Source: CAVVXX01 sp052389895 (GTDB lineage: Bacteria; Pseudomonadota; Alphaproteobacteria; Micropepsales; Micropepsaceae). Taken from it: 54,816 nt of DNA. Below the pieces are notes generated by a model. It was not told the DNA's origin. It searched no databases and saw nothing but the letters and a program-made list of their open reading frames with translations. Each line of letters starts with the position of its first letter. Within the stretch, counting starts at the first letter, position 1. Shown piece after piece: positions 26,383 through 35,508 of this stretch. The stretch spans positions 1-54,816 of the forward strand of contig JBQTHM010000015.1 of the NCBI GenBank assembly GCA_052389895.1, written 5' to 3'. The position numbers were made by a program, and so were the translations under genes.

Positions 26383-26883
26383 ATGAGCATCCAGTTGAGT
26401 GAAGAGGCCGTTGCGCTTGCTCATCCGCTCGACATGATCGAGCAGGCGGTCGAGGACAACGGCTGGCCTTTCGAACGTTCGGCGCGCGACGAGCTCAATC
26501 TCTCCGTCGCCGGCCGCTGGTGCGATTACCATTTCTGTTTCACCTGGCGCGAGGATTTGCAATCGTTGCATCTGTCGGTGAGCTTCGACATGCGCGTGGC
26601 CGCCGAGCGCCGCGCGGCCGTTGCCGAGCTTCTCATGCTGGTGAACGCGCAACTCTGGCTCGGCCATTTCGATCTGTGGTCGGATGACGGCACCGTGCTG
26701 TTTCGCCATTCGCTGATCTTTCCGGATTCGCAGGTGAGCTCGGCGCAATGCGAGGCGCTGCTGCATCTGGCCGTTGAGTCCTGCGAGCACTATTACCCCG
26801 CCTTCCAATTCGTGCTGTGGGGCGGCAAGAGCGCGCGCGAGGCTATGGCGGCGGCCGTTCTGGAATGCGTGGGCCAGGCCTGA
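26383..26883 (+). CDS. YbjN domain-containing protein
   Basis: This 166-residue cytoplasmic protein matches YbjN-type sensory-transduction proteins common in alphaproteobacteria: HPLDMIEQAVEDNGWPFER at the start, WCDYHFCFTWREDLQSLHL, and LLMLVNAQLWLGHFDLWSD. The fold resembles type III secretion chaperones; function is unknown. The ATG at 26383 has GCAGGAGG about ten bases upstream, and an upstream GGGGC/GCCCC hairpin (26350-26364) lies in the leader. Confidence 0.85.
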   Translation: MSIQLSEEAVALAHPLDMIEQAVEDNGWPFERSARDELNLSVAGRWCDYHFCFTWREDLQSLHLSVSFDMRVAAERRAAVAELLMLVNAQLWLGHFDLWSDDGTVLFRHSLIFPDSQVSSAQCEALLHLAVESCEHYYPAFQFVLWGGKSAREAMAAAVLECVGQA

Positions 26884-26935
26884 ACCGCTAAGGGCGCGGA
26901 GACCCGCGAAATCGAAACCGATCGTGTTGGGGCAG

Positions 26936-28336
26936 TTAGAGCGGCAGCCGCACGACGGCTTTCAATCCCCCCAGCCAGCTTTGCTCCAGCACCACATCGC
27001 CGCCATGGGCGCGCGCAATATCGCGCGCGATCGCTAGGCCGAGCCCTACGCCACCGCGCTGCAAATTGCGGCTGTCGTCGAGGCGGTGGAATGGACGAAA
27101 CGCTTCCTCGCGCTGACCTTCGGGAATTCCCGGGCCGTCGTCCTCGATGGCGATGCTGACCGTGCGGCCGGTTTGCCGGGCCGTGACCTCCACCTGGCTG
27201 CCGTATTTCAGTGCGTTGTCGAGCAGATTGACGAAACACCTCTTCAGCGCCTTGCGTTTCACGGGAAGCACGAGCGACTGTGTCGCCACCAGCTTGATGT
27301 GGGCTGCGGCGTCCTTGCGCGCGCGGCTCGCGTCCTGGATCGCTTCTTCCAGGAACATGCCGACGTCGGTTGGCTCCGCCGCCTCGCCGCCTTCGCCGCG
27401 GGCGAAATCCAGATATTCGTTTAGCATATGCTCCATCTGGGCGAGGTCCGCCTTCATTGCCTCGGCGTCCGCATCCTCCTTCATCATCGCGATTTGCAGG
27501 CGCAGGCGCGTGAGCGGCGTTTTCAGGTCGTGGCTAACGCCTGCCAGCATCGCCGTGCGCTGCTGCACATGGCGCTCGATGCGTTCGCGCATCTGAATGA
27601 AGGCCTGCGCCGCGCGGCGCACTTCGGTTGCGCCATGCGGTTTGAAATCGGGAACGGCGCGTCCTTTTCCAAAACTCTCGGCTGCCAGCGCCAACTGCTC
27701 GATGGGCTTCACCTGGTTGCGCAGGAACAAGATGGCGACCGCCAGCAGAACAAGCGAAGACCCGATCATCCAGATAATGAAAATGTCGGCGCTCGCCGCC
27801 GTTATGCGGTTGAGGGGTATAAGCAGGCGCAAGACGCCGCCCGAAACCTGCACACGGATGTTGACGTAATCGGGATATCGGTTGGTGTCGAAATTGGTGG
27901 GTTCGCTGATCTGATTGGCGAGCACGCGGGCGAGTGCGCGGTCGAGCGCAGTGCGCGGGACCGGCTTCACGCGTGGCACGAATTCGCCGGGCAAGTACAT
28001 GATCGTGTAACCCAGACTTCTGCTCGCAAGCTCGCGCGCCCGCGCGCGTTCCTCCTCGCTGGCGAGTGCATTGTGAAGCGTGATCAGATACGTAACGTCG
28101 CTCGCCACGTTGCGCGCCATGCGTGATGTGACGGTGTCGTAGTGGCGCTCAAAGAAAACGTAGGTGACGATCGCCTGGAGAATCACGACCGGCGCCACGA
28201 TAATGATAAGCGAACGGCCAAACAGTCCGCGCGGCAGAACGCGTTTCAGCGCGCGGAAAGGGTGAAACGACGTTTTGCGCCGCTTTACCGGCGCCGCCTC
28301 ACTCGACACGGTCTGGGACGAGGACATAGCCGACAC
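26936..28336 (-). CDS. EnvZ-like sensor histidine kinase
   Basis: This 466-residue membrane kinase has transmembrane segments at about 42-62 and 184-206 enclosing a periplasmic domain, a HAMP linker, the phosphoacceptor H269 in VSHDLKTPLTRLRL, the N box NLLDNALKYG, and G boxes DDGPGIPEG and GVGLGLAIARDIA. The motif style is that of EnvZ/RstB-type kinases. Its start overlaps the response-regulator gene by 38 bases (28299-28336); ATG 28327 is a possible shorter start. The signal sensed is unknown. Confidence 0.93.
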   Translation of the reverse strand: MSAMSSSQTVSSEAAPVKRRKTSFHPFRALKRVLPRGLFGRSLIIIVAPVVILQAIVTYVFFERHYDTVTSRMARNVASDVTYLITLHNALASEEERARARELASRSLGYTIMYLPGEFVPRVKPVPRTALDRALARVLANQISEPTNFDTNRYPDYVNIRVQVSGGVLRLLIPLNRITAASADIFIIWMIGSSLVLLAVAILFLRNQVKPIEQLALAAESFGKGRAVPDFKPHGATEVRRAAQAFIQMRERIERHVQQRTAMLAGVSHDLKTPLTRLRLQIAMMKEDADAEAMKADLAQMEHMLNEYLDFARGEGGEAAEPTDVGMFLEEAIQDASRARKDAAAHIKLVATQSLVLPVKRKALKRCFVNLLDNALKYGSQVEVTARQTGRTVSIAIEDDGPGIPEGQREEAFRPFHRLDDSRNLQRGGVGLGLAIARDIARAHGGDVVLEQSWLGGLKAVVRLPL

Positions 28337-29012
28337 CGCGCACTGTCTGGATGTAAAGCGGAAGCTTTGGGTCTTCTTCGATCTTGCGGCGGAGCCGCGT
28401 CACCTGCACGTCTACCGATCGTTCCAGCGCAATGCCCAGCCGCGTACACAGGTCGGTGCGTGAGAACGCCCGGCCCGCATTAGCGGCAAACAGTTTCAAC
28501 AATTGCATTTCGGAGCTGGTGAGGCGCACCGGCTTCCCCGCGCGCCTCAGCTCTCCGCGCTCGGGCTCGAACACGCACAGGCCCATGCGCACTTCGCGGT
28601 GAGCCACGGGGCGCAAATTCCGCGTGCGGCGGAACAGGGCCGCCAGGCGCAACATCAGCTCGCGCGGCTCAAACGGCTTTGGAAGGTAGTCGTCGGCGCC
28701 GCGCTCAAGGCCCTCGATGCGGTCAAGCGGCTCGCCGCGCGCGGTGAGCATGAGAATGGGCACGTCGGAATGCGCCCGCACCGATCCTGCCAGATCGAAT
28801 CCGTTTTCGCCCGGCATCATCACGTCGAGCACAAGCGCATCGAAAGCAAGGCTCTTCATCAGCGCGCGAGCTTCGGCTGCGTCAGCGGCGGCCGTCACGC
28901 GAAAGCCGTTGGCCGTGAGATAGCGCTGCAACAGCTCGCGCAGCCGCACATCGTCGTCGACCACGAGAAGATGCGGGCTGTCGGGCGCGGCTGCCTGTGC
29001 ACTTGTGTTCAT
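28299..29012 (-). CDS. OmpR-family response regulator
   Basis: This 237-residue regulator has acidic residues D19/D20 in VVDDDVRLR, phosphoacceptor D63 in LVLDVMMPGENG, LMLTARGEP, and a C-terminal winged helix (about 140-235) ending RRKIEEDPKLPLYIQTVRGV. It is first in a two-gene operon with the overlapping kinase gene. It lies divergent from ilvE across 142 bases, where TTGACA is found at 29052-29057 on the plus strand. Confidence 0.94.
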   Translation of the reverse strand: MNTSAQAAAPDSPHLLVVDDDVRLRELLQRYLTANGFRVTAAADAAEARALMKSLAFDALVLDVMMPGENGFDLAGSVRAHSDVPILMLTARGEPLDRIEGLERGADDYLPKPFEPRELMLRLAALFRRTRNLRPVAHREVRMGLCVFEPERGELRRAGKPVRLTSSEMQLLKLFAANAGRAFSRTDLCTRLGIALERSVDVQVTRLRRKIEEDPKLPLYIQTVRGVGYVLVPDRVE

Positions 29013-29154
29013 CGCGCGATTTCCGCGCTTGAAAGCCTAAACGCGCTCATATTGACATCATTAGGGCCGCTCTTTAGGCCTAGCAAGGGTATAAAACCTC
29101 CCCGATACGACAAAGAAACGGACGCCTGCGTCCGCCCCAAGTCGAGGCTCGCTC

Positions 29155-30063
29155 ATGGCCATTATTCCTTTCGATCAGCGCGACGGGCAGCTGTGGTTCG
29201 ACGGTAAATTCGTGCCCTGGCGCGACGCCAGGACTCACGTGCTGACGCACGGGCTGCACTACGCCTCAAGCGTTTTTGAAGGCGTGCGCATGTACAACGG
29301 GCGCGTCTTCAAGCTGGAAGAACACACGCAGCGCCTGTTCGAATCTGCACGCATACTCGACATGAAGATTCCGTTCGGCGAGGACGAAATCAATCGTGCG
29401 TGCGTCGCCGCATGCGAAGTACAGGGTCTGAAGGACGCTTATATCCGGCCGGTTGTGTACCGCGGCAGCGAAATGATGTCTGTTGCCGCGCCTTTTGCGA
29501 AAATACACGTGGCGATCGCCGCCTGGCAGTGGGACTCGTATTTTCATCCGAATGAGAAAATGAAGGGCATACGGATGAACATGTCGGAGTGGAGGCGGCC
29601 GGCGCCGGACACTATTCCGTGGAAATCGAAAGCAGCCGGCCTTTACATGATCTGCACCCTGTCCAAACACGCGGCCGAGGCGGCCGGCTATCACGACTCG
29701 CTCATGCTCGATTACCGGGGGCTGGTTGCGGAAGCGACCGGCGCGAACATTTTCTTTGCCAAGGATGGCAAGTTGCACACGCCGGTGCCGGACTGTTTCC
29801 TCGATGGCATCACGCGGCGCACGGTTATTGCGCTTGCCAAGGCGCGGCAGATTCCCGTCATCGAACGTCAGATCAAACCGGAAGAATTGCCGGATTTCGA
29901 AGAGTGCTTCTTGTGCGGCACCGCTGCCGAGGTGACGCCGGTTCGCGAGATCGCCCCGCGCACCTACACGCCAGGCCCGATCTGCGAAGCGATGATGAAC
30001 GATTATGCCGACGAAGTGCGCCGGGCGGCGACAATCGAAAAGCGGCTCAGCGCCAGCGGCTAG
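29155..30063 (+). CDS. ilvE: Branched-chain amino acid aminotransferase
   Basis: This is a fold-type IV PLP aminotransferase of 302 residues that makes Val, Leu and Ile from their keto acids. It has the THGLHYASSVFEGVRMYNG entry, the PLP lysine in WKSKAAGLY, the LDYRGLVAEATGANIF region and GTAAEVTPVREI. The length and motifs are those of group 1 IlvE. Its last 17 bases overlap the moaE stop region on the other strand. Confidence 0.95.
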   Translation: MAIIPFDQRDGQLWFDGKFVPWRDARTHVLTHGLHYASSVFEGVRMYNGRVFKLEEHTQRLFESARILDMKIPFGEDEINRACVAACEVQGLKDAYIRPVVYRGSEMMSVAAPFAKIHVAIAAWQWDSYFHPNEKMKGIRMNMSEWRRPAPDTIPWKSKAAGLYMICTLSKHAAEAAGYHDSLMLDYRGLVAEATGANIFFAKDGKLHTPVPDCFLDGITRRTVIALAKARQIPVIERQIKPEELPDFEECFLCGTAAEVTPVREIAPRTYTPGPICEAMMNDYADEVRRAATIEKRLSASG

Positions 30064-30484
30064 CGCGCGTTTCGTCTTCGGGTTTTGCTTCGACCCATAC
30101 TTTCCCGGCGCCGCGTTCTTCTTCTTTCCAGAACGGCGCCCGCGTCTTCAGATAGTCCATCAGGAATTCCACCGCCGCGAAGGCATCTTTCCGGTGCGCC
30201 GCTGACGCCCCCACGAACACGATGCGCTCGCCCGGTTTCAGCTCTCCCACGCGGTGAATGACGCGAACGGCTTTGAGCAGCCAGCGCTCGCGGGCCTCCG
30301 CCACATGGGCGGCGATTTCGCGTTGCGTCATGCCGGGATAATGCTCAAGCGTGAGCGACGTTATTCCGTCCTCGGCGCGGACAAGCCCGACGAATGTTGC
30401 GATGGCTCCGGCGTCTTCCTCCAGCGCAGCCGTTTCGGCGCCCGCGTCGAAATCTTCCCGCTGGATATGGATGAAGTCGCTCAT
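30047..30484 (-). CDS. moaE: Molybdopterin synthase catalytic subunit
   Basis: MoaE is the large subunit that, with MoaD, sulfurates precursor Z to form molybdopterin. The 145-residue protein has AIATFVGLVRAEDG, LEHYPGMTQREI, VIHRVGELKPGE and the active-site ASAAHRKDAFAA followed by FLMDYLKTRAPFWKEE with the catalytic lysines. It overlaps moaD by four bases. Confidence 0.95.
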   Translation of the reverse strand: MSDFIHIQREDFDAGAETAALEEDAGAIATFVGLVRAEDGITSLTLEHYPGMTQREIAAHVAEARERWLLKAVRVIHRVGELKPGERIVFVGASAAHRKDAFAAVEFLMDYLKTRAPFWKEEERGAGKVWVEAKPEDETRASRWR

Positions 30485-30729
30485 CCGCCCGTCACCGGCG
30501 GGAAAAAAGCCACTTCGTCGCCTGTGCTTACGCGCGCATCAAACGAGGCATGCTCCTGGTTGACCGCGCAGCGGAGCCTGGAAATGTCCCGAAACGCTTC
30601 GGCATAACCGCTGCCGCGCGCACGCAAGGCGTTGATGAGCTCGGCGACAGTCATCGCGGCGGGAGAAGGGAATTCCTCCTCGCCGACGCCGATCTTTTGC
30701 CGCACCCAGGCGAAATAGAGGATTTTCAC
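30481..30729 (-). CDS. moaD: Molybdopterin synthase sulfur-carrier subunit
   Basis: MoaD is a ubiquitin-fold sulfur carrier of 82 residues. It ends in the required Gly-Gly (FFPPVTGG), where the thiocarboxylate forms. The GTG start at 30729 overlaps the pgsA stop codon (GTGA) and gives KILYFAWVRQKIG, the normal MoaD N-terminus. The order pgsA-moaD-moaE on one transcript is common in alphaproteobacteria. Confidence 0.94.
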   Translation of the reverse strand: MKILYFAWVRQKIGVGEEEFPSPAAMTVAELINALRARGSGYAEAFRDISRLRCAVNQEHASFDARVSTGDEVAFFPPVTGG

Positions 30730-31304
30730 GCCGCCCTCGATTTGCGCTTGGTTCCGCGCGCATGGCGCAGGCCCGCGCGCAGATACGCATAGCCCGTGTA
30801 AAAAGTAAGCGCCGCGGCGAACCAGAGGCCGACAATGGCAAACTCTGTGACGCCCGGCAGAAAACGCTCGCTCGCCGACGACGCCATGAGAATCGCGATA
30901 GCCAGAAACTGCATTGCCGTCTTCACTTTCGCAATCCGCGTGACGGGCAGGCTTACGTCGGCCTCCGCCAGAAACTCGCGCAGGCCCGACACCAGTATTT
31001 CGCGGCAGAGGATGATGAGCGCGGGCACGAGAGCAAATCCGCGCAATGTGCCGTTTGCCGTCAGCATGAGCAGCGCCGCCGAGACCATCAGCTTGTCGGC
31101 GATCGGATCGAGCATGCGGCCGAAAGGCGAAACCGAATCCAGTTTGCGCGCCATCAACCCGTCTACGGCGTCGGTGAGGCCGGCCGCGCTGAACAGCGCG
31201 AAGGCAAGCCACGGCCCCAGGGGAGCGGGCAGGAAATAGGCCGCGACGAACAGCGGCACCAAAGCGATGCGGCTAATCGTCAGCGCGTTGGGCACATTCG
31301 ACAT
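30726..31304 (-). CDS. pgsA: CDP-diacylglycerol-glycerol-3-phosphate phosphatidyltransferase
   Basis: PgsA makes phosphatidylglycerol-phosphate in the inner membrane. The 192-residue protein has several membrane helices and the CDP-alcohol transferase motif D-G-x2-A-R-x8-G-x3-D-x3-D, read here as DAVDGLMARKLDSVSPFGRM followed by LDPIADKL. The start gives the usual MSNVPNALTISRI. It is followed by moaD with a four-base overlap. Confidence 0.95.
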   Translation of the reverse strand: MSNVPNALTISRIALVPLFVAAYFLPAPLGPWLAFALFSAAGLTDAVDGLMARKLDSVSPFGRMLDPIADKLMVSAALLMLTANGTLRGFALVPALIILCREILVSGLREFLAEADVSLPVTRIAKVKTAMQFLAIAILMASSASERFLPGVTEFAIVGLWFAAALTFYTGYAYLRAGLRHARGTKRKSRAA

Positions 31305-31321
31305 GGCATCAGCCTATCTGC

Positions 31322-33214
31322 TCAGCCCGTGGGGTGAAAGAAGTCGTAGATCTTGCGGGCCAGCGTGCCGCTGACGCCCTCGACGGCTTCGATATCGGCC
31401 AGGCTGGCATTGGCCACCTCACGCGCCGATCCGAAGTGAGCGAGCAGCGCCTTCTTGCGGGACGCACCGACACCCGCGATCTCGTCCAGCGGATTGGCGC
31501 CGATTGTCCTGGCGCGTTTTTTGCGGTGCGTGCCGATGGCGAAGCGATGCGCCTCGTCGCGCAGCCGCTGGAGGTAATAGAGCACAGGGCTTTTGTGATC
31601 GAGGCGGAAGGCCGCCTGGTTGGGGCGATAGAAATGCTCGCGGCCGGCGTCGCGGTCCGGCCCCTTGGCAACGGCGGCCAGCACCACTTCGCTCACGCCG
31701 AGGTCGGCCAGCACGGCGCAGGCGGCATCCAGCTGCCCCTTGCCACCGTCGAGCAAAACGAGGTCGGGCCATTTTCCGCGCGCGTCTTCTGTGCCGGCCT
31801 CTCGCACCAGCCGTGAAAACCGGCGCGTCAGCACTTCACGCATCATGGCGTAATCGTCGCCCGGAGTAAGTTCGGCCGATTTGATGTTGAACTTGCGGTA
31901 CTCCGCCTTTTCGAACCCGTTCGGTCCCGCCACGATCATCGCGCCTACCGCATTCGCGCCCTGAATGTGGCTGTTGTCGAATACTTCGATGCGCCGCGGC
32001 GGCGCCTCAAGACCGAAGACTTCTGCCACGCCTTCCAAAAGCGCGCGCTGTGTCGCACTTTCGGCCAAATGCCGCACCATCTGCTCGCGCGCGTTTTGTG
32101 CCGCCCGAAGGACGATCTCGCGTTTCTCGCCGCGCACGGGGACGGCAACTTCCACCTTGCGCCCTGCACGCGTGGAAAGCGCTTCGGCGAGAAGCGCAGG
32201 TTCGGGAATGGCCGTGTTCAACAAAATGAGCTGCGGCGGCGGACGCTCGTCGTAGAACTGGCCGATGAAGGATTCCAGGACCTCGCCCGCTCCGAGTTCG
32301 CGGTCGTGGCGCGGGAAATAGGGCCGGTTCCCCCAGTTCTGGTCGGCACGGAAAAAGAAGACCTGCACGCAGCTCTGGCCGCCTTCCTGGTGAATCGCAA
32401 AAACGTCGGCTTCGCTGAAGGTCTGGGGATTCACGCCCTGATGCAGCTGGATGTGGCTCATGGCTCGGATGCGGTCGCGCAACTGGCCAGCGCGCTCGAA
32501 TTCCAGCGCCTCCGACGCCGCCTCCATTTCCTTCGCCAGCGCCGCCTGCACGGTGCGGCTCTTGCCGGAAAGGAAATCCTCGGCCTGTTTCACCAGCGCT
32601 GCGTAATTCTCCTTATCTATGCGGCCCACGCATGGCGCGCTGCAGCGTTTGATCTGATAGAGCAGACAGGGCCGCGTGCGCCCGTCGAACACGGCATCCG
32701 AGCACGAGCGCAAAAGGAACGCGCGCTCCAGCGTGTCCAGCGTGCGGTTCACCGCGCCCGCAGACGCGAAGGGGCCGAAATAGGCGCCCTTCGTATTCTT
32801 GGCGCCCCGGTGCTTCAGGATTTGCGGAAAATCGTGGTCGCGGCGCAGCAGGATGAAGGGAAACGATTTGTCGTCGCGGTACAGCACGTTGTAACGCGGC
32901 TTGAGGCGCTTGATGAGGTTTGCTTCCAGCAGCAGCGCTTCGGTCTCGGAAGCCGTCGTGAGGAAAATCATCTCGGCGGTTTCCGCGATCATGCGGGCGA
33001 TGCGATAGGCATGGCCCGCCGGTTTGGCATAGGCGGCCACGCGCTTCTTCAGATTGGCCGCCTTGCCCACATACAGCACGTCGCCCTTCGCGTTCAGCAT
33101 GCGGTAGACGCCCGGTGCGGAGGGCAGCGTCCCCAGGTAGGCCTGGACGCGCGCGGCCCCCGTCAGCAACGAGGGCGGTGCGGCATGCTCGCTCGTGCGA
33201 TCCTTCCCGGTCAT
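31322..33214 (-). CDS. uvrC: Excinuclease ABC subunit C
   Basis: UvrC makes both incisions in nucleotide excision repair. Domains in order are GIY-YIG (APGVYRML...DVLYVGKA, about 25-55), cysteine-containing linker, UVR motif (EFERAGQLRDRIRAM), RNase H-like endonuclease (VFDNSHIQGANAVG, LVLLDGGKGQLDAA) and a C-terminal helix-hairpin-helix (EIAGVGASRKKALLAHFG). The ATG at 33214 gives 630 residues; an in-frame ATG at 33232 is also possible. Its stop is 17 bases from the pgsA start on the same strand. Confidence 0.97.
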   Translation of the reverse strand: MTGKDRTSEHAAPPSLLTGAARVQAYLGTLPSAPGVYRMLNAKGDVLYVGKAANLKKRVAAYAKPAGHAYRIARMIAETAEMIFLTTASETEALLLEANLIKRLKPRYNVLYRDDKSFPFILLRRDHDFPQILKHRGAKNTKGAYFGPFASAGAVNRTLDTLERAFLLRSCSDAVFDGRTRPCLLYQIKRCSAPCVGRIDKENYAALVKQAEDFLSGKSRTVQAALAKEMEAASEALEFERAGQLRDRIRAMSHIQLHQGVNPQTFSEADVFAIHQEGGQSCVQVFFFRADQNWGNRPYFPRHDRELGAGEVLESFIGQFYDERPPPQLILLNTAIPEPALLAEALSTRAGRKVEVAVPVRGEKREIVLRAAQNAREQMVRHLAESATQRALLEGVAEVFGLEAPPRRIEVFDNSHIQGANAVGAMIVAGPNGFEKAEYRKFNIKSAELTPGDDYAMMREVLTRRFSRLVREAGTEDARGKWPDLVLLDGGKGQLDAACAVLADLGVSEVVLAAVAKGPDRDAGREHFYRPNQAAFRLDHKSPVLYYLQRLRDEAHRFAIGTHRKKRARTIGANPLDEIAGVGASRKKALLAHFGSAREVANASLADIEAVEGVSGTLARKIYDFFHPTG

Positions 33215-33259
33215 GGCTTTAATATAGTGCAACGCGCCCGGGCGCGGCTAAGATAGGCC

Positions 33260-34333
33260 ATGCTTGTCTTCCGACAGATGTTCGATGCGACGTCCTACAC
33301 ATATACCTATCTATTGGGGGACAGCCGCACGCGCGAGGCCGTGCTGATCGATCCCGTTTACGAGCAGGTCCGGCGCGACGGCGCGCTCATCGAGGAACTC
33401 GGCCTCAAGTTGCTGTACACGCTAGATACCCATGTTCACGCCGATCACGTGACGGGCGCCTGGATGCTCAAGCAAAGGCTGGGCAGCCGCATCTTTATTT
33501 CGGAGGCCAGCGGCGCCGAATGCGCCGACGGCAAGCTGAAGCACGGGGGCTCGATCACGTTTGGCGATCAGCGCCTGGACGTGCGCGCCACACCGGGCCA
33601 CACGCGGGGATGCGTGACCTATGTTCTTGCCGACAGGAACCGTGCCTTCACCGGCGATTGCCTTCTTATCCGCGGCAGCGGGCGCACCGATTTTCAGCAG
33701 GGCAGCGCGCATGCCATGTTCCGCTCGGTCCACGAGCAGATTTTCACGCTTCCCGACGAGTGTCTGCTGTTCCCGGCGCACGACTATCGCGGGCTGACGG
33801 TAACAAGCGTGGCGGAGGAAAAGCGCTGCAATCCGCGCCTAGGCGGCGAAGTCTGCGAAGAGGACTTCGTCGGCTATATGGATAATCTCAATCTGCCGCA
33901 TCCCAAGCAGATCGACATCGCGGTTCCCGCTAACCTGAAATGCGGCGCGCCGGAGGAAGGCCGCATGCCGGCGAAAGATCCCGACTGGGCGCCGCTCATC
34001 TTGACGACCGCAGGCGTCTGGCAACTCCAGCCGCATTGGCTGGCCGAGAACCGGGACAGGGCCTTTGTCCTCGATGTGCGCGAGCCTTCGGAATACGCCG
34101 GCCCGCTCGGCCACATCGAAGGGGCGAAGCTCGTGCCACTCGGCCAACTGGCCGCGCGTGCCAAGGAACTGCCCAAGGACAAGCCCATCGTCGCCGTTTG
34201 CCGCGCGGGCGGGCGCTCGGCACAAGCCACCGTCATTCTGCAAAAGGCGGGCTTCGAGCGCGTGGCCAATCTCACCGGCGGCATGCTGCGCTGGAAGGAA
34301 GAAAAACTGCCTGTCGAGGGGGCGGGCGGCTAG
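33260..34333 (+). CDS. Metallo-beta-lactamase persulfide dioxygenase with rhodanese domain
   Basis: The N-terminal part (about 1-240) is a metallo-beta-lactamase fold of the persulfide-dioxygenase type, with DTHVHADHVTGAWML, TPGHTRGCVTYVL, FTGDCLLIRGSGRTDFQ and FPAHDYRG. The C-terminal part (about 255-350) is a rhodanese domain whose loop VCRAGGRSAQA has the sulfur-accepting cysteine. Fused enzymes of this kind oxidise glutathione persulfide to sulfite and move sulfur, detoxifying sulfide. The gene stands alone on the plus strand next to divergent uvrC. Confidence 0.9.
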   Translation: MLVFRQMFDATSYTYTYLLGDSRTREAVLIDPVYEQVRRDGALIEELGLKLLYTLDTHVHADHVTGAWMLKQRLGSRIFISEASGAECADGKLKHGGSITFGDQRLDVRATPGHTRGCVTYVLADRNRAFTGDCLLIRGSGRTDFQQGSAHAMFRSVHEQIFTLPDECLLFPAHDYRGLTVTSVAEEKRCNPRLGGEVCEEDFVGYMDNLNLPHPKQIDIAVPANLKCGAPEEGRMPAKDPDWAPLILTTAGVWQLQPHWLAENRDRAFVLDVREPSEYAGPLGHIEGAKLVPLGQLAARAKELPKDKPIVAVCRAGGRSAQATVILQKAGFERVANLTGGMLRWKEEKLPVEGAGG

Positions 34334-34336
34334 CCG

Positions 34337-34741
34337 CTACTGGAACGGGGAAACGCGCTCGATTTCTACGCCGGCCGATTCCGCGCCGGGCACGGCATGC
34401 AGTTTTTCCACGCGCACACGCGCGGCGCGTACGCGGCGGTCTTCGAACGCGGCCGCGGCAATGCGTTCGGCTAAAGTCTCGGCCAGATTAATATGGCTGT
34501 CCGCGATGATCGCGCGGATGCGCTCTGTTATCGCTTCGTAGTCCACCACGTTTTCCAGCCGGTCTTCCAGCGCCACGCTATCTTCGACCGACAGATCGAG
34601 ATTGATCCGCACCGGCTGCGGCTTGCCTCTTTCATGGCCGTGCACGCCAATGCGCGCGATCATCTCGAGATTGCGGATGAACACGTGCCGTATTGCGAGC
34701 TTTGCGTCCGCTATGCGCAGGGGCTGAACTTTTGCGGTCAT
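34337..34741 (-). CDS. folB: Dihydroneopterin aldolase
   Basis: FolB cleaves 7,8-dihydroneopterin in folate synthesis. The 134-residue protein has VFIRNLEMIARIGVHGHERG, the substrate-binding ENVVDYEAITERI and NLAETLAERIA, and the basic EKLHAV near the end. It overlaps the SDR gene upstream on the same strand by four bases, so the two are likely co-translated. Confidence 0.92.
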   Translation of the reverse strand: MTAKVQPLRIADAKLAIRHVFIRNLEMIARIGVHGHERGKPQPVRINLDLSVEDSVALEDRLENVVDYEAITERIRAIIADSHINLAETLAERIAAAAFEDRRVRAARVRVEKLHAVPGAESAGVEIERVSPFQ

Positions 34742-35499
34742 TCGCTTGCCGTAATGTCCTGGGCTTTCCAGATCAGGTGCTGGCCGCCGTCAATGACTAT
34801 GGTTTGGCCGGTGACGGCGGGTGCATCAAGCAGGAAGCAGATGGCCGACGCAATGTCTTCCGGGGTGGGGCCGCGACGCAACGGCGTAGCCTCCACCTGC
34901 CGGCGGAAATCCGTTTCGCTCTGGCGTGCATTGCGCAGCGTCGGCCCCGGCGCAACCGCGTTCACGCGAATGCGCGGCGCCAGAGCCTGGGCAAGCGTCG
35001 TGGTAAGCCAATGCAGGCCGGCCTTGCTGACGCCGTAGGAGAGAAAATTCGGCGTCGGCTTGAACAGCCGCTGGTCCAGAAGATTGACAATCGCGCCTTG
35101 CCCGCCCTGCAGCAGCTGTTGCGCGAAATGCTGCGCCAGCACCAGGGGCGCGCGCAGGTTCACGTTCAGATGCGCGTCCCAGGACTCGCGAGTCATTGTT
35201 GCGACGCTGTCGTTCTCGAAGACCGACGCATTGTTGACCAGCGCCGTAATGGGCCCCAAATCTTCGCGCGCACGCTCGACAAGCCGCTGTGCCTCGCCTT
35301 CGTTGGCGAGGTCTGCGCCAATCGCCATCGCGTGCACATGGCGCGCATGCAATGCGGCGACGGTATCTTCGGCGTCCGCTTCCGAGCTGTGGTAATGCAC
35401 GGCGACCGACCAGCCCCTGTCGGCGAGCGCAAGACTGATCGCCCGGCCCAGGCGCTTCGCGCCGCCCGTAACCAGTGCCGTTTTGCCTGCCGCCGCCAC
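34738..35499 (-). CDS. Pteridine-reductase-like SDR family oxidoreductase
   Basis: This 253-residue SDR has the nucleotide motif TGGAKRLGRAI, in which Arg stands in the third glycine position, as in pteridine reductases and FolM. Other marks are VNNASVFEND, the Y-x-x-x-K pair in YGVSKAGLHWL, and VNAVAPGPT. Coupling to folB supports a dihydropteridine or dihydrofolate-related substrate (inference). The adjacent upstream gene on the same strand is a zinc alcohol dehydrogenase nine bases away. Confidence 0.85.
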   Translation of the reverse strand: MAAAGKTALVTGGAKRLGRAISLALADRGWSVAVHYHSSEADAEDTVAALHARHVHAMAIGADLANEGEAQRLVERAREDLGPITALVNNASVFENDSVATMTRESWDAHLNVNLRAPLVLAQHFAQQLLQGGQGAIVNLLDQRLFKPTPNFLSYGVSKAGLHWLTTTLAQALAPRIRVNAVAPGPTLRNARQSETDFRRQVEATPLRRGPTPEDIASAICFLLDAPAVTGQTIVIDGGQHLIWKAQDITASE

Positions 35500-35508
35500 G
35501 GCGCCTCT

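Noticed and set aside
31967..33256. A 429-codon plus-strand frame opposite uvrC
   Set aside because: UvrC on the other strand has all its catalytic domains; this frame has none.
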